Source of the DNA: Brevibacillus_H ginsengisoli
GTDB lineage: Bacteria > Bacillota > Bacilli > Brevibacillales > Brevibacillaceae
Length of the DNA: 64,000 nt
Direction of reading: 5' to 3'
Assembly: GCF_050113715.1 (NCBI RefSeq)
Contig: NZ_JBNJQR010000006.1
Span: forward strand, 186,001 to 250,000
Made by a program: the position numbers and the translations under genes. The notes under the pieces were generated by a model. The model made no database searches and was not told the DNA's origin. It was given only the letters and a program-made list of their open reading frames with translations. This document shows, in pieces, positions 52,006-60,414 of this stretch. Position 1 is the first letter of the stretch, and each line of letters starts with the position of its first letter.

Positions 52006-52304
52006 ATCAATCCAACTACCCGAGAAAACAAGTCAAGACGACGAATCAAGCGAAAACAAATAACCCAGGTAAATCGGCTCAACCAGTCAAGCCCGCTAGA
52101 CCCATCCAATCAAAGACAGCCGGACAGGCTTCAGGCGGGGCTTTGACCAAGCAAGAGAAGGAATTGCTTGAAGAGTGCTTGGATGAGCTATATGAAGATT
52201 ACGGGACATATCGCAAATCACTCAAACCTGGCGAAGAAATGAACGTGACTTATCAAATGTTTGCCAGCATTGTCAAGAAACTGGGTTTGCGTCAACCCAA
52301 ATAG
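52002..52304 (+). CDS. Unknown protein with disordered basic N-terminus
   Basis: A 100-residue protein: the first 50 residues are Lys/Gln/Pro-rich and low in complexity, the last 50 are an acidic helical domain (KELLEECLDELYEDYGTYRK). Translationally coupled to the YtpQ-like gene. Confidence 0.65.
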   Translation: MNQSNYPRKQVKTTNQAKTNNPGKSAQPVKPARPIQSKTAGQASGGALTKQEKELLEECLDELYEDYGTYRKSLKPGEEMNVTYQMFASIVKKLGLRQPK

Positions 52305-52339
52305 AGAAACTTCCTATTTTGTCGAGAGAAGGAAAAAGG

Positions 52340-53308
52340 TTACTTCCTTTCAAACGAGCTGATCGAATCGTGAGCAAGGAGTGCAAGGGCTAACTGTATG
52401 TATCTTCCTGATTCATGGAGGAGCCAATACGGCTTCTTAGGTCCTTGTATGTATTGCTCCCAGGCTTGATTAAGCATCCGCCGAACGCGCTCCCAGTCAT
52501 TCATCTGGGCGGCCGCAAGCCCGATAAACATCCACGGATAGGGGTCACCTGTCTCAAACTCGTCAAACCGTGGAAAATGAGTGGTTAACTGCTGATAGAG
52601 ATACGTTGCTTCTTTGGAGTCCGGTGCAATTAAATGATAAACGATCGGGAACATTTGACTGGTTGCATCGGGATACCATTTGGACCAAACAGGATAGGTA
52701 GAGTCGTACATCGCGAACGTTCTTTTGGAAGGATTATACATACCCTGTATTCCTGTCTGGCTGGCCTTCGCTCGAGCTTGTGCCTCTTCGGCAATGTGGG
52801 TCTCTCCAAGAATGGCAAAAAGCTCGGAAGCATCTACCAAGCCCTGATACACTTCGCAATTATCCATCAAGTACTTCACTTTGTAGCTGTGTTTGGCCCA
52901 AGTTAAACCATCTTTTTGTTGAAGCTCAACCAATGCGTAATAAATCCGCAGAAGTGTATCACGGACGCTTTGTAGCCACTCTATTTCCTCGGTTAGTTGG
53001 ATGTAGGCTAAGAGCAAGCTGAAGAACGTGGCATGATAGCTGTCTTCACTGTCAGCCGATTTTGTGTTTATCTCTTGTCCTTTAATCAGACGGTAGTCGT
53101 TCACATAGCCATCGGAGGAGAGATGATTCATGTACCAGTTGAGATGTTGTTTCACTGGCTCATAATCGCCCAATTCGATTAATGCCAATAAACCTAGGTT
53201 CGTAAAATAAGGATTGATTCGATCACTTGTAGGCGATAAGCGGAAGGTACCGCTTGGCAATTGGCATTGAAGGAGATAGACATGCTGATGGTCAATTCGT
53301 TCTTCCAT
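52340..53308 (-). CDS. Alpha/alpha-toroid protein, six-hairpin glycosidase-like
   Basis: A 322-residue helical protein whose repeated hairpins (YFTNLGLLALIELGDYEPV, GDPYPWMFIGLAAAQMNDW) resemble the (alpha/alpha)6 barrel of glycoside hydrolases. No signal peptide. Catalytic acids cannot be assigned with confidence. Start ATG 53308, 8 nt after AGGGAG. Confidence 0.55.
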   Translation of the reverse strand: MEERIDHQHVYLLQCQLPSGTFRLSPTSDRINPYFTNLGLLALIELGDYEPVKQHLNWYMNHLSSDGYVNDYRLIKGQEINTKSADSEDSYHATFFSLLLAYIQLTEEIEWLQSVRDTLLRIYYALVELQQKDGLTWAKHSYKVKYLMDNCEVYQGLVDASELFAILGETHIAEEAQARAKASQTGIQGMYNPSKRTFAMYDSTYPVWSKWYPDATSQMFPIVYHLIAPDSKEATYLYQQLTTHFPRFDEFETGDPYPWMFIGLAAAQMNDWERVRRMLNQAWEQYIQGPKKPYWLLHESGRYIQLALALLAHDSISSFERK

Positions 53309-53355
53309 TCCACAGACTCCCTTCATCATGAATAGAATCGCTTTCTTTGCAGTTG

Positions 53356-53387
53356 AAAAAAGACCCTTATGATCAAGGGTCTTTTTG
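53356..53387. terminator. Hairpin terminator, symmetrical
   Basis: The stem aaaaagaccctt / aagggtcttttt with loop ATGATC lies between two minus-strand genes; in that direction it ends the 46-residue gene. Confidence 0.8.
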
Positions 53388-53391
53388 TTTT

Positions 53392-53532
53392 TTAGCCGAT
53401 CATTTCCAGTACCATCAGGGTTGTGAGTAAACGTTTTTCAGCTTCTTCTGCTGTTTTTCCTGTTTTCACGAAACGCTCAGACTGGTATTCGATTTCGGCA
53501 AAATAGATACCGTTTTCTTCATAGATGTGCAT
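53392..53532 (-). CDS. Small protein, 46 aa
   Basis: ATG 53532 preceded by AAAGGGGTTGAGGACG. A short beta-hairpin plus helix pattern (GIYFAEIEYQSERFVKTG, AEEAEKRLLTTLMVLEMI), like a HicB-type antitoxin fold in miniature, but with no partner gene. Function unknown. Confidence 0.6.
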   Translation of the reverse strand: MHIYEENGIYFAEIEYQSERFVKTGKTAEEAEKRLLTTLMVLEMIG

Positions 53533-53615
53533 CGTCCTCAACCCCTTTACTCGATACACCATTTCCTCATTGTATGCAGCTTGGGGGAGGTTGATTCCAT
53601 TTCATAAATAAATCG

Positions 53616-54065
53616 TTATTTAGGAAAGACCTGCAAGACGAGCGACAAAATTCCGGCTGCAATTAATGGCCCGACAGGTACGCCTCGAAAGAAGGTGACT
53701 CCCAGAATTGTACCTACCACTAGGCCCGAAATGATCAAGGGATTTTGTGTCATCAAAGCTGTACCTTTTCCGCCAAGATACGCAACGAATATTCCAATGG
53801 CGACAGCGAGAAGCGACTGCCAATGGGTAAAGGTTTTGAGTATGGCGTCTGGAGGAATTCTTCCACTTGCGACAGGGGTAATTACCCCGATGGTCAAAAT
53901 TGTGATTCCAATCTCCAATCCGTGTTGTTCGAGAAAGGGAAACATCCGATCCACGTGTAACAAGCGAATGAGCAGCAAGAAGATCGTTGCGATCGAGATG
54001 GCCGAATTATGTCCGACTACACCGAGCGTAAGGAGGATGATCAAGATGAGATTGGTCATATCCAT
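53616..54065 (-). CDS. DUF441 family membrane protein (YeaL/YtwI-like)
   Basis: A 149-residue protein with four membrane segments. The family pattern LGVVGHNSAISIATIFLLL is at about 13-31 and FFRGVPVGPLIAAGI at about 126-140. Function unknown. AAAGGAG lies 13 nt before the ATG, a long spacing. Confidence 0.85.
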   Translation of the reverse strand: MDMTNLILIILLTLGVVGHNSAISIATIFLLLIRLLHVDRMFPFLEQHGLEIGITILTIGVITPVASGRIPPDAILKTFTHWQSLLAVAIGIFVAYLGGKGTALMTQNPLIISGLVVGTILGVTFFRGVPVGPLIAAGILSLVLQVFPK

Positions 54066-54107
54066 TGTAGTATGTAAGCTCCTTTATCTTCACGATTTCG
54101 GTTTGTG

Positions 54108-54407
54108 TTAGCTTAGCATGCCAACAGGGAAACCAACGCACTCATTGGTGCCATCCAAAGTTCCCCAAGCGAACACCCCATTAAAATATTCAATGGTAAA
54201 TGGCTGGTCATGACCATGTACTTTATAGGATTTGCCGATGAAGAATTCATTCGTCCCGATATAATATGATTTGGCCATAAAGAATTTTTGCTCCAGAATG
54301 CCAAATCCCACAAGATCTCCTTTTACTTTTTTCTCCTCTGCCTCTTTGAGCAGTTTTTCCATTTCCATTTGTAATTCAGCTAACGTCATTTGACTAAGTA
54401 GACGCAT
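54108..54407 (-). CDS. DUF1811 (YfhH-like) protein
   Basis: A 99-residue protein: helical N-terminus (LAELQMEMEKLLKEAEEKKV), QKFFMAKSYYIG, then an SH3-like C-terminal half (FIGKSYKVHGHDQPFTIEYF). This matches YfhH/DUF1811. Start ATG 54407 after AAAGGAGG; the frame extends further without a site. Confidence 0.8.
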   Translation of the reverse strand: MRLLSQMTLAELQMEMEKLLKEAEEKKVKGDLVGFGILEQKFFMAKSYYIGTNEFFIGKSYKVHGHDQPFTIEYFNGVFAWGTLDGTNECVGFPVGMLS

Positions 54408-54691
54408 AAGACAACCTCCTTTTTCCTCATGTTGCATTGTAACAAGAAATTGCCTTGGAGGCCAACTCTCCAGCACAGTCTTTCACACATTGTAGAAAAC
54501 AGTGTTGGATAAAAGAAGTCAATGGCTTATAAGAAATGGAGAGAATGGTAAACATAAAGTGAAACAAGTAGAAAAGACTTATTAAATTGCCGAGTATTCA
54601 AAATAGAACAAAAAAATAAACGAAAATAAAAAGTGTGGTATGATGTCTTTGTGCTCAATAGGTGGACAAAAGTATCTTCGAGGTGAACAAA

Positions 54692-56023
54692 ATGCAAACC
54701 GACAACAAGGCTCAACTGAAAAAGGATGTAGGATTAACGCTCGCCATTTCATTGGTTATTGGGACCGTGATTGGCTCCGGTGTATTCATGAAGCCAGGGA
54801 AAGTAATTGAATACACCGGTGATTCATCAATGGCATTATGGGCCTGGGTTCTCGGGGGGATTATTACGCTCGCTAGCGGCCTTACCATTGCGGAAGTTAG
54901 CACGCAGATTCCCAAAACCGGAGGACTGTATGTCTATCTTGAGGAAGTCTACGGCAAGATATGGGGTTATTTATGCGGCTGGGTGCAAACGGTTATCTAC
55001 GGACCTTCGATTATCGGGGCACTGGGGCTTTATTTCGGCTCACTTTTAGCCAATTTGTTTAGTTGGGGAGATGAGTGGAAGCTGCCGCTTGGGATTGCCG
55101 CGGTTGTATTCCTCGCACTGATTAACGGCTTGGGAACGAAGTACGGTGGATATATTCAGACCGCAGCTACGATAGGTAAATTAATACCGATTGCGCTCAT
55201 TATCGTATTTGGTATCTGGATGGGCAATTCACAGGTTCTGCATATGCCGAGTGGTTTACCTGCTACCCATATCAGTATGGGGGCCGCCATACTTGCTACC
55301 TTATGGGCTTATGACGGTTGGATGCTTGTGGGATTTGTAGCAGGTGAAATGAAGGATCCGGGCAAAATTCTTCCTCGGGCGATTATCGGAGGATTATCGA
55401 TCGTAACCGCGGCGTATTTACTGGTTAATATAGCACTTATGCATATACTTCCTGCCGATCAGATTGCAGCCTTAAAAGAAAATGCTGCAAGTACAGCTGC
55501 GACGATGATTTTTGGGGATGTAGGCGGCAAGCTAATTGGAATAGGGATTCTCGTTTCCATCTTCGGTTGCTTGAACGGTAAAATTCTATCGTTCCCACGT
55601 GTCCCATATGCAATGGCCGAGCGTGGACAGCTACCGGCATCCGGCTTGTTATCACAGGTTCATCCGAGATTTAATACACCAGTCGCTTCGATTATCCTTC
55701 AGGTGATCATTGCGACCATCCTAATGGTAATGAGTAACCCGGATCACTTGTCGGATATCGCTATTTTCTCCGTCTATCTATTTAACATTCAAGCCTTTGC
55801 GGCAGTATTTATCCTGCGCAAACGGAACAAAGGGGCTAAACGGGTATTCAGTGTGCCGCTTTATCCGATTATCCCTGTTGTTGCGATCATAGGAGCCGCT
55901 TATATCATTGTTAGTGCGATCATGGATAATCCGGCGGACATGCTGTCGGCGATTGCGATTACGGTCATTGGTCTCCCAGTCTATTGGCTGATAAATCGTC
56001 GCAAACAACAGCAAGTCGGGTAA
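54692..56023 (+). CDS. Amino acid permease, SteT-like (LAT/APC family)
   Basis: A 443-residue, 12-helix exchanger. Consensus motifs are LVIGTVIGSGVFMKPG at the first helix, VSTQIPKTGGLYVYL in helix 3 and PRVPYAMAERGQLP in the cytoplasmic loop. The closest described relative by pattern is B. subtilis SteT (serine/threonine exchange). Start ATG 54692 after GAGGTGA. Confidence 0.87.
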   Translation: MQTDNKAQLKKDVGLTLAISLVIGTVIGSGVFMKPGKVIEYTGDSSMALWAWVLGGIITLASGLTIAEVSTQIPKTGGLYVYLEEVYGKIWGYLCGWVQTVIYGPSIIGALGLYFGSLLANLFSWGDEWKLPLGIAAVVFLALINGLGTKYGGYIQTAATIGKLIPIALIIVFGIWMGNSQVLHMPSGLPATHISMGAAILATLWAYDGWMLVGFVAGEMKDPGKILPRAIIGGLSIVTAAYLLVNIALMHILPADQIAALKENAASTAATMIFGDVGGKLIGIGILVSIFGCLNGKILSFPRVPYAMAERGQLPASGLLSQVHPRFNTPVASIILQVIIATILMVMSNPDHLSDIAIFSVYLFNIQAFAAVFILRKRNKGAKRVFSVPLYPIIPVVAIIGAAYIIVSAIMDNPADMLSAIAITVIGLPVYWLINRRKQQQVG

Positions 56024-56030
56024 TGTGAAG

Positions 56031-56072
56031 CGAAAAACCACCTTTCAACTGTTGAAAGGTGGTTTTCGTTTT
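56031..56072 (+). terminator. Terminator after the SteT-like gene
   Basis: The stem aaaaccacctttcaa / ttgaaaggtggtttt with a 3-nt loop is followed by CGTTTT. Confidence 0.9.
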
Positions 56073-56078
56073 AAAAAA

Positions 56079-56291
56079 ATGCATTCCGTTCGAGTTATCG
56101 AAGGGAATGCCAAGTTTGGGGGTTTTGAGAAAAAGCCGAATCGTCCTGAATATCGTATCGCTCTCACCCGATTGGATATCCTCGAAAACTTCGCACGCGG
56201 TAGGCATAATCAAGTCCTTGGACATGAGCATGCTTACCGCGTAGGCATGCTTTACCTGGAACGATTCAAAGCCGAATCTCACTTACGTTGA
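56079..56291 (+). CDS. Uncertain 70-residue open frame
   Basis: ATG 56079 lies just after the terminator and lacks a well-spaced ribosome site. The peptide is basic and His-rich (ALTRLDILENFARGRHNQ). The opposite strand is also open over much of this stretch, so the coding strand cannot be decided; it may be noncoding. Confidence 0.25.
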   Translation: MHSVRVIEGNAKFGGFEKKPNRPEYRIALTRLDILENFARGRHNQVLGHEHAYRVGMLYLERFKAESHLR

Positions 56292-56365
56292 AACGTTGCT
56301 TACAAAAAGAATGATAAACCACAAATATAAAATGCCAATTAATTAAAAATAAAATATCATGAAAA

Positions 56366-56932
56366 TTACTTAGCAAAAATGTGATTTCCTATCTTGACAG
56401 TCTGTGGTCGACTCCATATCCAGCTCGACGTTGCTGTTTTGGGATTGAAAAAATAAAGGGAACCCCTAGTAGGATCTTGTCCACTGATTGCGGCAGCCAC
56501 TGCTTTATGCGCATTGTCATCTGATTGGGATGTAAGTTTACCGCCATGAACAGAGCTAAAGGCATTCTTCTGGAAGATGACGCTATGCAATTCATTCGGA
56601 AACTGGGGATCTTTCATCCGATTAAGGACAACAGCCGCAATCGCAACCTGTCCTTCCATTCGTTCGCCGCGACCTTCCGCATAGACTAACCGAGCTAATT
56701 CATCCTGTTCAGCTTTTGACAATGGCACAGCTTGTTCGCTTTGTGATTGAACGTCTTCTTGTTGATTAGGTCCGTCTTCTTTTTCGGTGGACGGGGAAAT
56801 CGTCGCTTTGTTGTGCGCGATAGGTTCAGGAGCAATCGCTTCCGTAGGGGGAACAAGCACTCCAAATTCACTGCACAACAGAAACATGACACAAAATAAA
56901 AAGCGCATGAGCGCCTTGAATTGACGAATCAT
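56366..56932 (-). CDS. Cell wall hydrolase, SleB catalytic family
   Basis: A 188-residue protein with a signal peptide/anchor (about 1-33), a Gln/Glu-rich linker and a Hydrolase_2 domain starting LVYAEGRGERMEGQVAIAAV, where Glu86 is the expected catalytic residue of this lytic transglycosylase family. It is related to spore germination enzymes SleB/CwlJ but lacks a peptidoglycan-binding domain. ATG with AAAAGGAGTG. Confidence 0.85.
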   Translation of the reverse strand: MIRQFKALMRFLFCVMFLLCSEFGVLVPPTEAIAPEPIAHNKATISPSTEKEDGPNQQEDVQSQSEQAVPLSKAEQDELARLVYAEGRGERMEGQVAIAAVVLNRMKDPQFPNELHSVIFQKNAFSSVHGGKLTSQSDDNAHKAVAAAISGQDPTRGSLYFFNPKTATSSWIWSRPQTVKIGNHIFAK

Positions 56933-56939
56933 TTATTAC

Positions 56940-57299
56940 ACTCCTTTTCGCTAACTTTTCTCTTGACAATCAAGCGAATTGGTCTCGTGCCAGTATACGA
57001 AAGGACACTTTATTGACTCAATAGGGGATGGTTGGGATGAAATGCAAGATTAACCAGAACAATTGTCGCAGAAAAGGAGTATTTGACTATTGACGTATGG
57101 GAGAAAGTGTAGATGTCCTGAGGGATGGTGCCGATTGCTAAGGAAATTGGTGACTGAAAAGTAGAGTAACAACGAATGGATAAAAACGGGTCAACTGGAT
57201 TTAACTTTCACCAAGAAAAATAGGAATTATTGGAATTTAATGGCTTGTTTATGGTATTTTAAGGAAGGTTGTAAAAATTCAATAGGTTCTGGAGGAATT
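56940..57299. other. Intergenic region with no recognised gene
   Basis: About 360 bp between divergent genes. Two weak ribosome-like words occur (57075) without a following frame of useful length. No operator recognised. Confidence 0.4.
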
Positions 57300-58901
57300 A
57301 TGAAGAAAATTCTCTTTTCATTGCTCTCTACCTTTGTGGCTGCGGGCTCTTTAACAGGATTGGTCCATGCTGAAGCTGGCACACTACAGACTTCACAGAA
57401 GGAAAAAGTACTCAAACTCAACCTACGCTCTGACGTGCCGTCAACTGATCCAGCATTAGCGGAAGACAACACATCCATAGCCATTGTCCGTGCTACCTTC
57501 GATGGATTGACCCGTACCGGGGTGGATGGTAAACCGCACAATTCAATGGCGAGTAAGATAGACGTATCCGAAGACTTGCAAACCTACACGTTTACCTTGC
57601 GTGATGCCAAATGGAGCAACGGTGACCCAGTTACGGCTTATGATTTCGAGTATGCTTGGAAACACGTTATTGATCCACAGTCTAATGCCAACTATGCCTA
57701 CATGATGTATTCTATTAAGAATGCGCAGAAAGCCAATAGGGGTCAGGTCAAGTTGGATGAGGTAGGGATCAAAGCCCTCGATGATAAAACATTAAAGGTA
57801 ACTTTGGAGAAACCAACGCCTTACTTCTTAGAGTTAACGGCGTTTTCTACCTATTTTCCTGTGGATAAAAAAATTGCCGAGAAAGGTCCCCAGTGGGCAT
57901 CGGAAGCCAAGACTCACATCGGCAACGGCCCATTCAAGATAGAGCAATGGGAGCATCGAAAAAAGCTGGTTCTCGTAAAAAACAAAGCCTATTGGGATGC
58001 AGCCAATGTCAATGTCGATCGAATACACTTTAATTTGGTGGAAGATGAAAAAACTGAACTTGCCATGTTCGAAAAAGGGGAGCTTGATTGGGCTGGAAGG
58101 CCACTAACTGATCTCCCGATAGATGCGATTCCAGGATTAAAAAAGAGCGGAAAACTAAAGACGCAAGCAATTGCTGGAACCTATTGGCTGAAGCTAAATA
58201 CAGAGAAGGCGCCATTTACCAACCCGAAGATTCGCAGAGCATTCTCCTATGCGATCAATCGTCAGGCAATCATTGATCAAGTGACACAAGCCAACCAGCT
58301 TCCTGCTACAGGCATTGTCCCGCCTACTATGCAGTTAAAGTCAGAAGGATATTTTAAGGATAACGATGCGGCTACGGCAAAAAAATTATTACAAGAGGGT
58401 CTCAAAGAGATGGGTCTCAAACAATTGCCGCCAATTACCTATTCATTCAATACTTCGGAGGGGCATTTGCGTATTGCAGAAACCATCCAAAAACAATGGA
58501 AAGACACTTTAGGAGTAGAGGTTAAGTTAGAGAACAAAGAATGGAAAGTTTACATTGAAGACTTGCATAATGGTCAATTCCAGATAGGACGAATGGGGTG
58601 GTTAGGAGATTTTAACGATCCGATTAACTATCTGGAACTGTTTAAAGATAAACAGGGAGGTAACAACGATACACTCTGGGAAAACGCCAAATATAAAGAA
58701 CTGTTGAACCAGTCTGATAAAGAAACGGATCCAGCAAAGCGAACGGAGATTTTAGAGCAAGCAGAACAAATTATCATGGATGAGTCACCGGTAATTCCGA
58801 TCTACTTCTATACCGATTCATGGGTCCAAAACGATAAGGTAAAAGGTGTAGTCATTGACGGTTTAGGCAACATCGATTACAAATGGGCTACGGTCGAGTG
58901 A
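57300..58901 (+). CDS. Oligopeptide-binding protein (OppA/DppE family), non-lipidated
   Basis: A 533-residue SBP_bac_5 protein. It starts with a classical signal peptide (MKKILFSLLSTFVAAGSLTG, cleavage likely after VHAEA) but has no lipobox cysteine, unlike most Gram-positive binding proteins. Family motifs: RSDVPSTDPALA, NSMASKIDVSEDLQTYTFTL, and FTNPKIRRAFSYAINRQAI. No permease or ATPase genes adjoin it. ATG 57300 after GGAGGAA. Confidence 0.88.
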   Translation: MKKILFSLLSTFVAAGSLTGLVHAEAGTLQTSQKEKVLKLNLRSDVPSTDPALAEDNTSIAIVRATFDGLTRTGVDGKPHNSMASKIDVSEDLQTYTFTLRDAKWSNGDPVTAYDFEYAWKHVIDPQSNANYAYMMYSIKNAQKANRGQVKLDEVGIKALDDKTLKVTLEKPTPYFLELTAFSTYFPVDKKIAEKGPQWASEAKTHIGNGPFKIEQWEHRKKLVLVKNKAYWDAANVNVDRIHFNLVEDEKTELAMFEKGELDWAGRPLTDLPIDAIPGLKKSGKLKTQAIAGTYWLKLNTEKAPFTNPKIRRAFSYAINRQAIIDQVTQANQLPATGIVPPTMQLKSEGYFKDNDAATAKKLLQEGLKEMGLKQLPPITYSFNTSEGHLRIAETIQKQWKDTLGVEVKLENKEWKVYIEDLHNGQFQIGRMGWLGDFNDPINYLELFKDKQGGNNDTLWENAKYKELLNQSDKETDPAKRTEILEQAEQIIMDESPVIPIYFYTDSWVQNDKVKGVVIDGLGNIDYKWATVE

Positions 58902-58935
58902 TGAAGCAGTAACTAAATTTAGTCAGGTTAAACAC

Positions 58936-58967
58936 AAAAGAGGGAACTCCAAGGAGCTCCCTCTTTT
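58936..58967. terminator. Bidirectional terminator
   Basis: The arms aaaagagggaactcc and ggagctccctctttt with a 2-nt loop separate the convergent oppA-like and cyclophilin genes. Confidence 0.88.
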
Positions 58968-58969
58968 AA

Positions 58970-59638
58970 TTATTTCTCTTCAATGGTGATGTTTTTAATG
59001 GAGACGGTTTCCGTCGGCTTGCTTGGTTCTCCTGAATTCGGGTCAGTGGTAACTGGTGTGGAAGCGATCTTCTCAACTACGTCCATACCTTCAACCACTT
59101 TTCCAAAAATCGTGTAGTACGGCATGTTATTCAAATTCTTCACATCGGCACCTGTTCCGATGAAGAATTGGCTGCCATTCGTGTTGGTATTAGGGCCGGA
59201 ATTCGCCATGGCGACCACGCCTGGCTCATACTGGTGTCCGTTGTTTAACTCATCCTCGAATTTGTACCCCGGACCTCCTGCACCCGTACCTGTTGGATCC
59301 CCGGTCTGAATCATGAAGGTTTTAAGGATCCGGTGAAAAACGATATTGTCGTAGAATTTGTCTTTGGACAAGAAGACGAAGTTGTTCACGGTTTTGGGAG
59401 CGTCTTTGGCAAACAGTTCGATGGTAAAATCACCTTTTGTGGTCGAAACCTTTGCCCGATAGGTTTTGTTTGGATCAATCTGCATGTCAGGTGCTTTTGC
59501 ATACTGCTTTTTGGGTTGGGCTGCCTGGTTTGTATCCGGTTGTGCAGCAGGATTTTGTGGTGCGGGATTTTTGCCGCAGCCGACCGTAACGAGTGCTACC
59601 AGGAGAAGAATTCCAAGACCTTGCCAGAGTTTCTTCAT
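58970..59638 (-). CDS. Peptidyl-prolyl isomerase, cyclophilin lipoprotein
   Basis: A 222-residue protein with a lipobox (TVGC, Cys21), a Pro/Gln/Ala linker and a cyclophilin domain: FHRILKTFMIQTGDPTGTG at about 100-118 and VAMANSGPNTNTNGSQFFI at about 141-159. It probably folds secreted proteins outside the membrane. AGGAAGGTG before the ATG. Confidence 0.93.
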   Translation of the reverse strand: MKKLWQGLGILLLVALVTVGCGKNPAPQNPAAQPDTNQAAQPKKQYAKAPDMQIDPNKTYRAKVSTTKGDFTIELFAKDAPKTVNNFVFLSKDKFYDNIVFHRILKTFMIQTGDPTGTGAGGPGYKFEDELNNGHQYEPGVVAMANSGPNTNTNGSQFFIGTGADVKNLNNMPYYTIFGKVVEGMDVVEKIASTPVTTDPNSGEPSKPTETVSIKNITIEEK

Positions 59639-59771
59639 AGAATGACACCTTCCTAACTTTGATGTTCTTATGTAAGTGAATCTACCGAAGGATTATAGCA
59701 TACAAGGCTACGTTTTTTCTAATTTAAACCATGTTTAGACACTTCATGATAAAATTATTTTTGCTAGTCAG

Positions 59772-59796
59772 TGACGTTTTTGTTCAATCTCTCGTC
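59772..59796 (+). promoter_or_regulatory. Possible ECF-type promoter of the sigma operon
   Basis: TGACG (59772-59776), 16 bp and CGTC (59793-59796) resemble the -35/-10 of ECF promoters, 36 bp before the sigma gene. Autoregulation would be expected, but the -35 is not the usual TGAAC. Confidence 0.25.
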
Positions 59797-59832
59797 AGTA
59801 CGGATAGTTAGATTGAGCATGGAGGAAGAGGG

Positions 59833-60414
59833 ATGGGAATGCCATTGAAACAGGAGGAAAATAAGTTTTCTCCAGGAAAGAGCCATCCGACAGGACACTA
59901 CGAGAGTAGAGATTTTTCTGAGCTCTATGACGAGTATTTTGATCGGGTCAATCGTTACTTGCGCTGTCGTGTTTTTAATTCATGGGATGCAGATGATTTA
60001 ACTGCTGTCGTGTTTATCAAAGCATTGGAAAAATTCGATCAATACAGCCGCACCAGTCCATTTGCTTCGTGGATCTTTCGGATTGCTCACAATGCGTTTG
60101 TTGATTTTTTACGCAAGAATCGGGAAGTGCCAGTTGAGCACGAGGAAATCCTGGAAAGTAAGTCTGACGATACCTGGCAACCTGAGCTGCAAGCTTTGAC
60201 CAATGAAGAGATTCGCCAGTTAAAAGATCGGCTGGATCAGTTGACAGCAGACCAGCGAGACGTACTGAGCTTGCGGTATTTTGCCGATCTGAAAATTCAA
60301 CAGGTGGCTGAAGTGTTGGGCAAAACCGAATCGAGTATCAAAATGATATCCCACCGAGGAATTCAACAGCTACAAAGATTATACATGGAGGGAGACTGCC
60401 ATGAGAGACGATGA
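59833..60414 (+). CDS. ECF-type RNA polymerase sigma factor
   Basis: A 193-residue sigma-70 family protein with only regions 2 and 4. Region 2 is at about 30-95 (YLRCRVFNSWDADDLTAVVF, FASWIFRIAHNAFVDFLRKN) and region 4 at about 130-185 (LTADQRDVLSLRYFADLKIQ, then AEVLGKTESSIKMISHRG). ATG 59833 after GGAGGAAGAGGG. The next gene overlaps it by 14 bp and encodes a membrane-anchored candidate anti-sigma factor. Confidence 0.9.
   Translation: MGMPLKQEENKFSPGKSHPTGHYESRDFSELYDEYFDRVNRYLRCRVFNSWDADDLTAVVFIKALEKFDQYSRTSPFASWIFRIAHNAFVDFLRKNREVPVEHEEILESKSDDTWQPELQALTNEEIRQLKDRLDQLTADQRDVLSLRYFADLKIQQVAEVLGKTESSIKMISHRGIQQLQRLYMEGDCHERR

Noticed and set aside
55965..56282. Minus-strand open frame around the SteT terminator
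   Set aside because: It crosses the terminator hairpin and the end of the permease gene and lacks a ribosome site.
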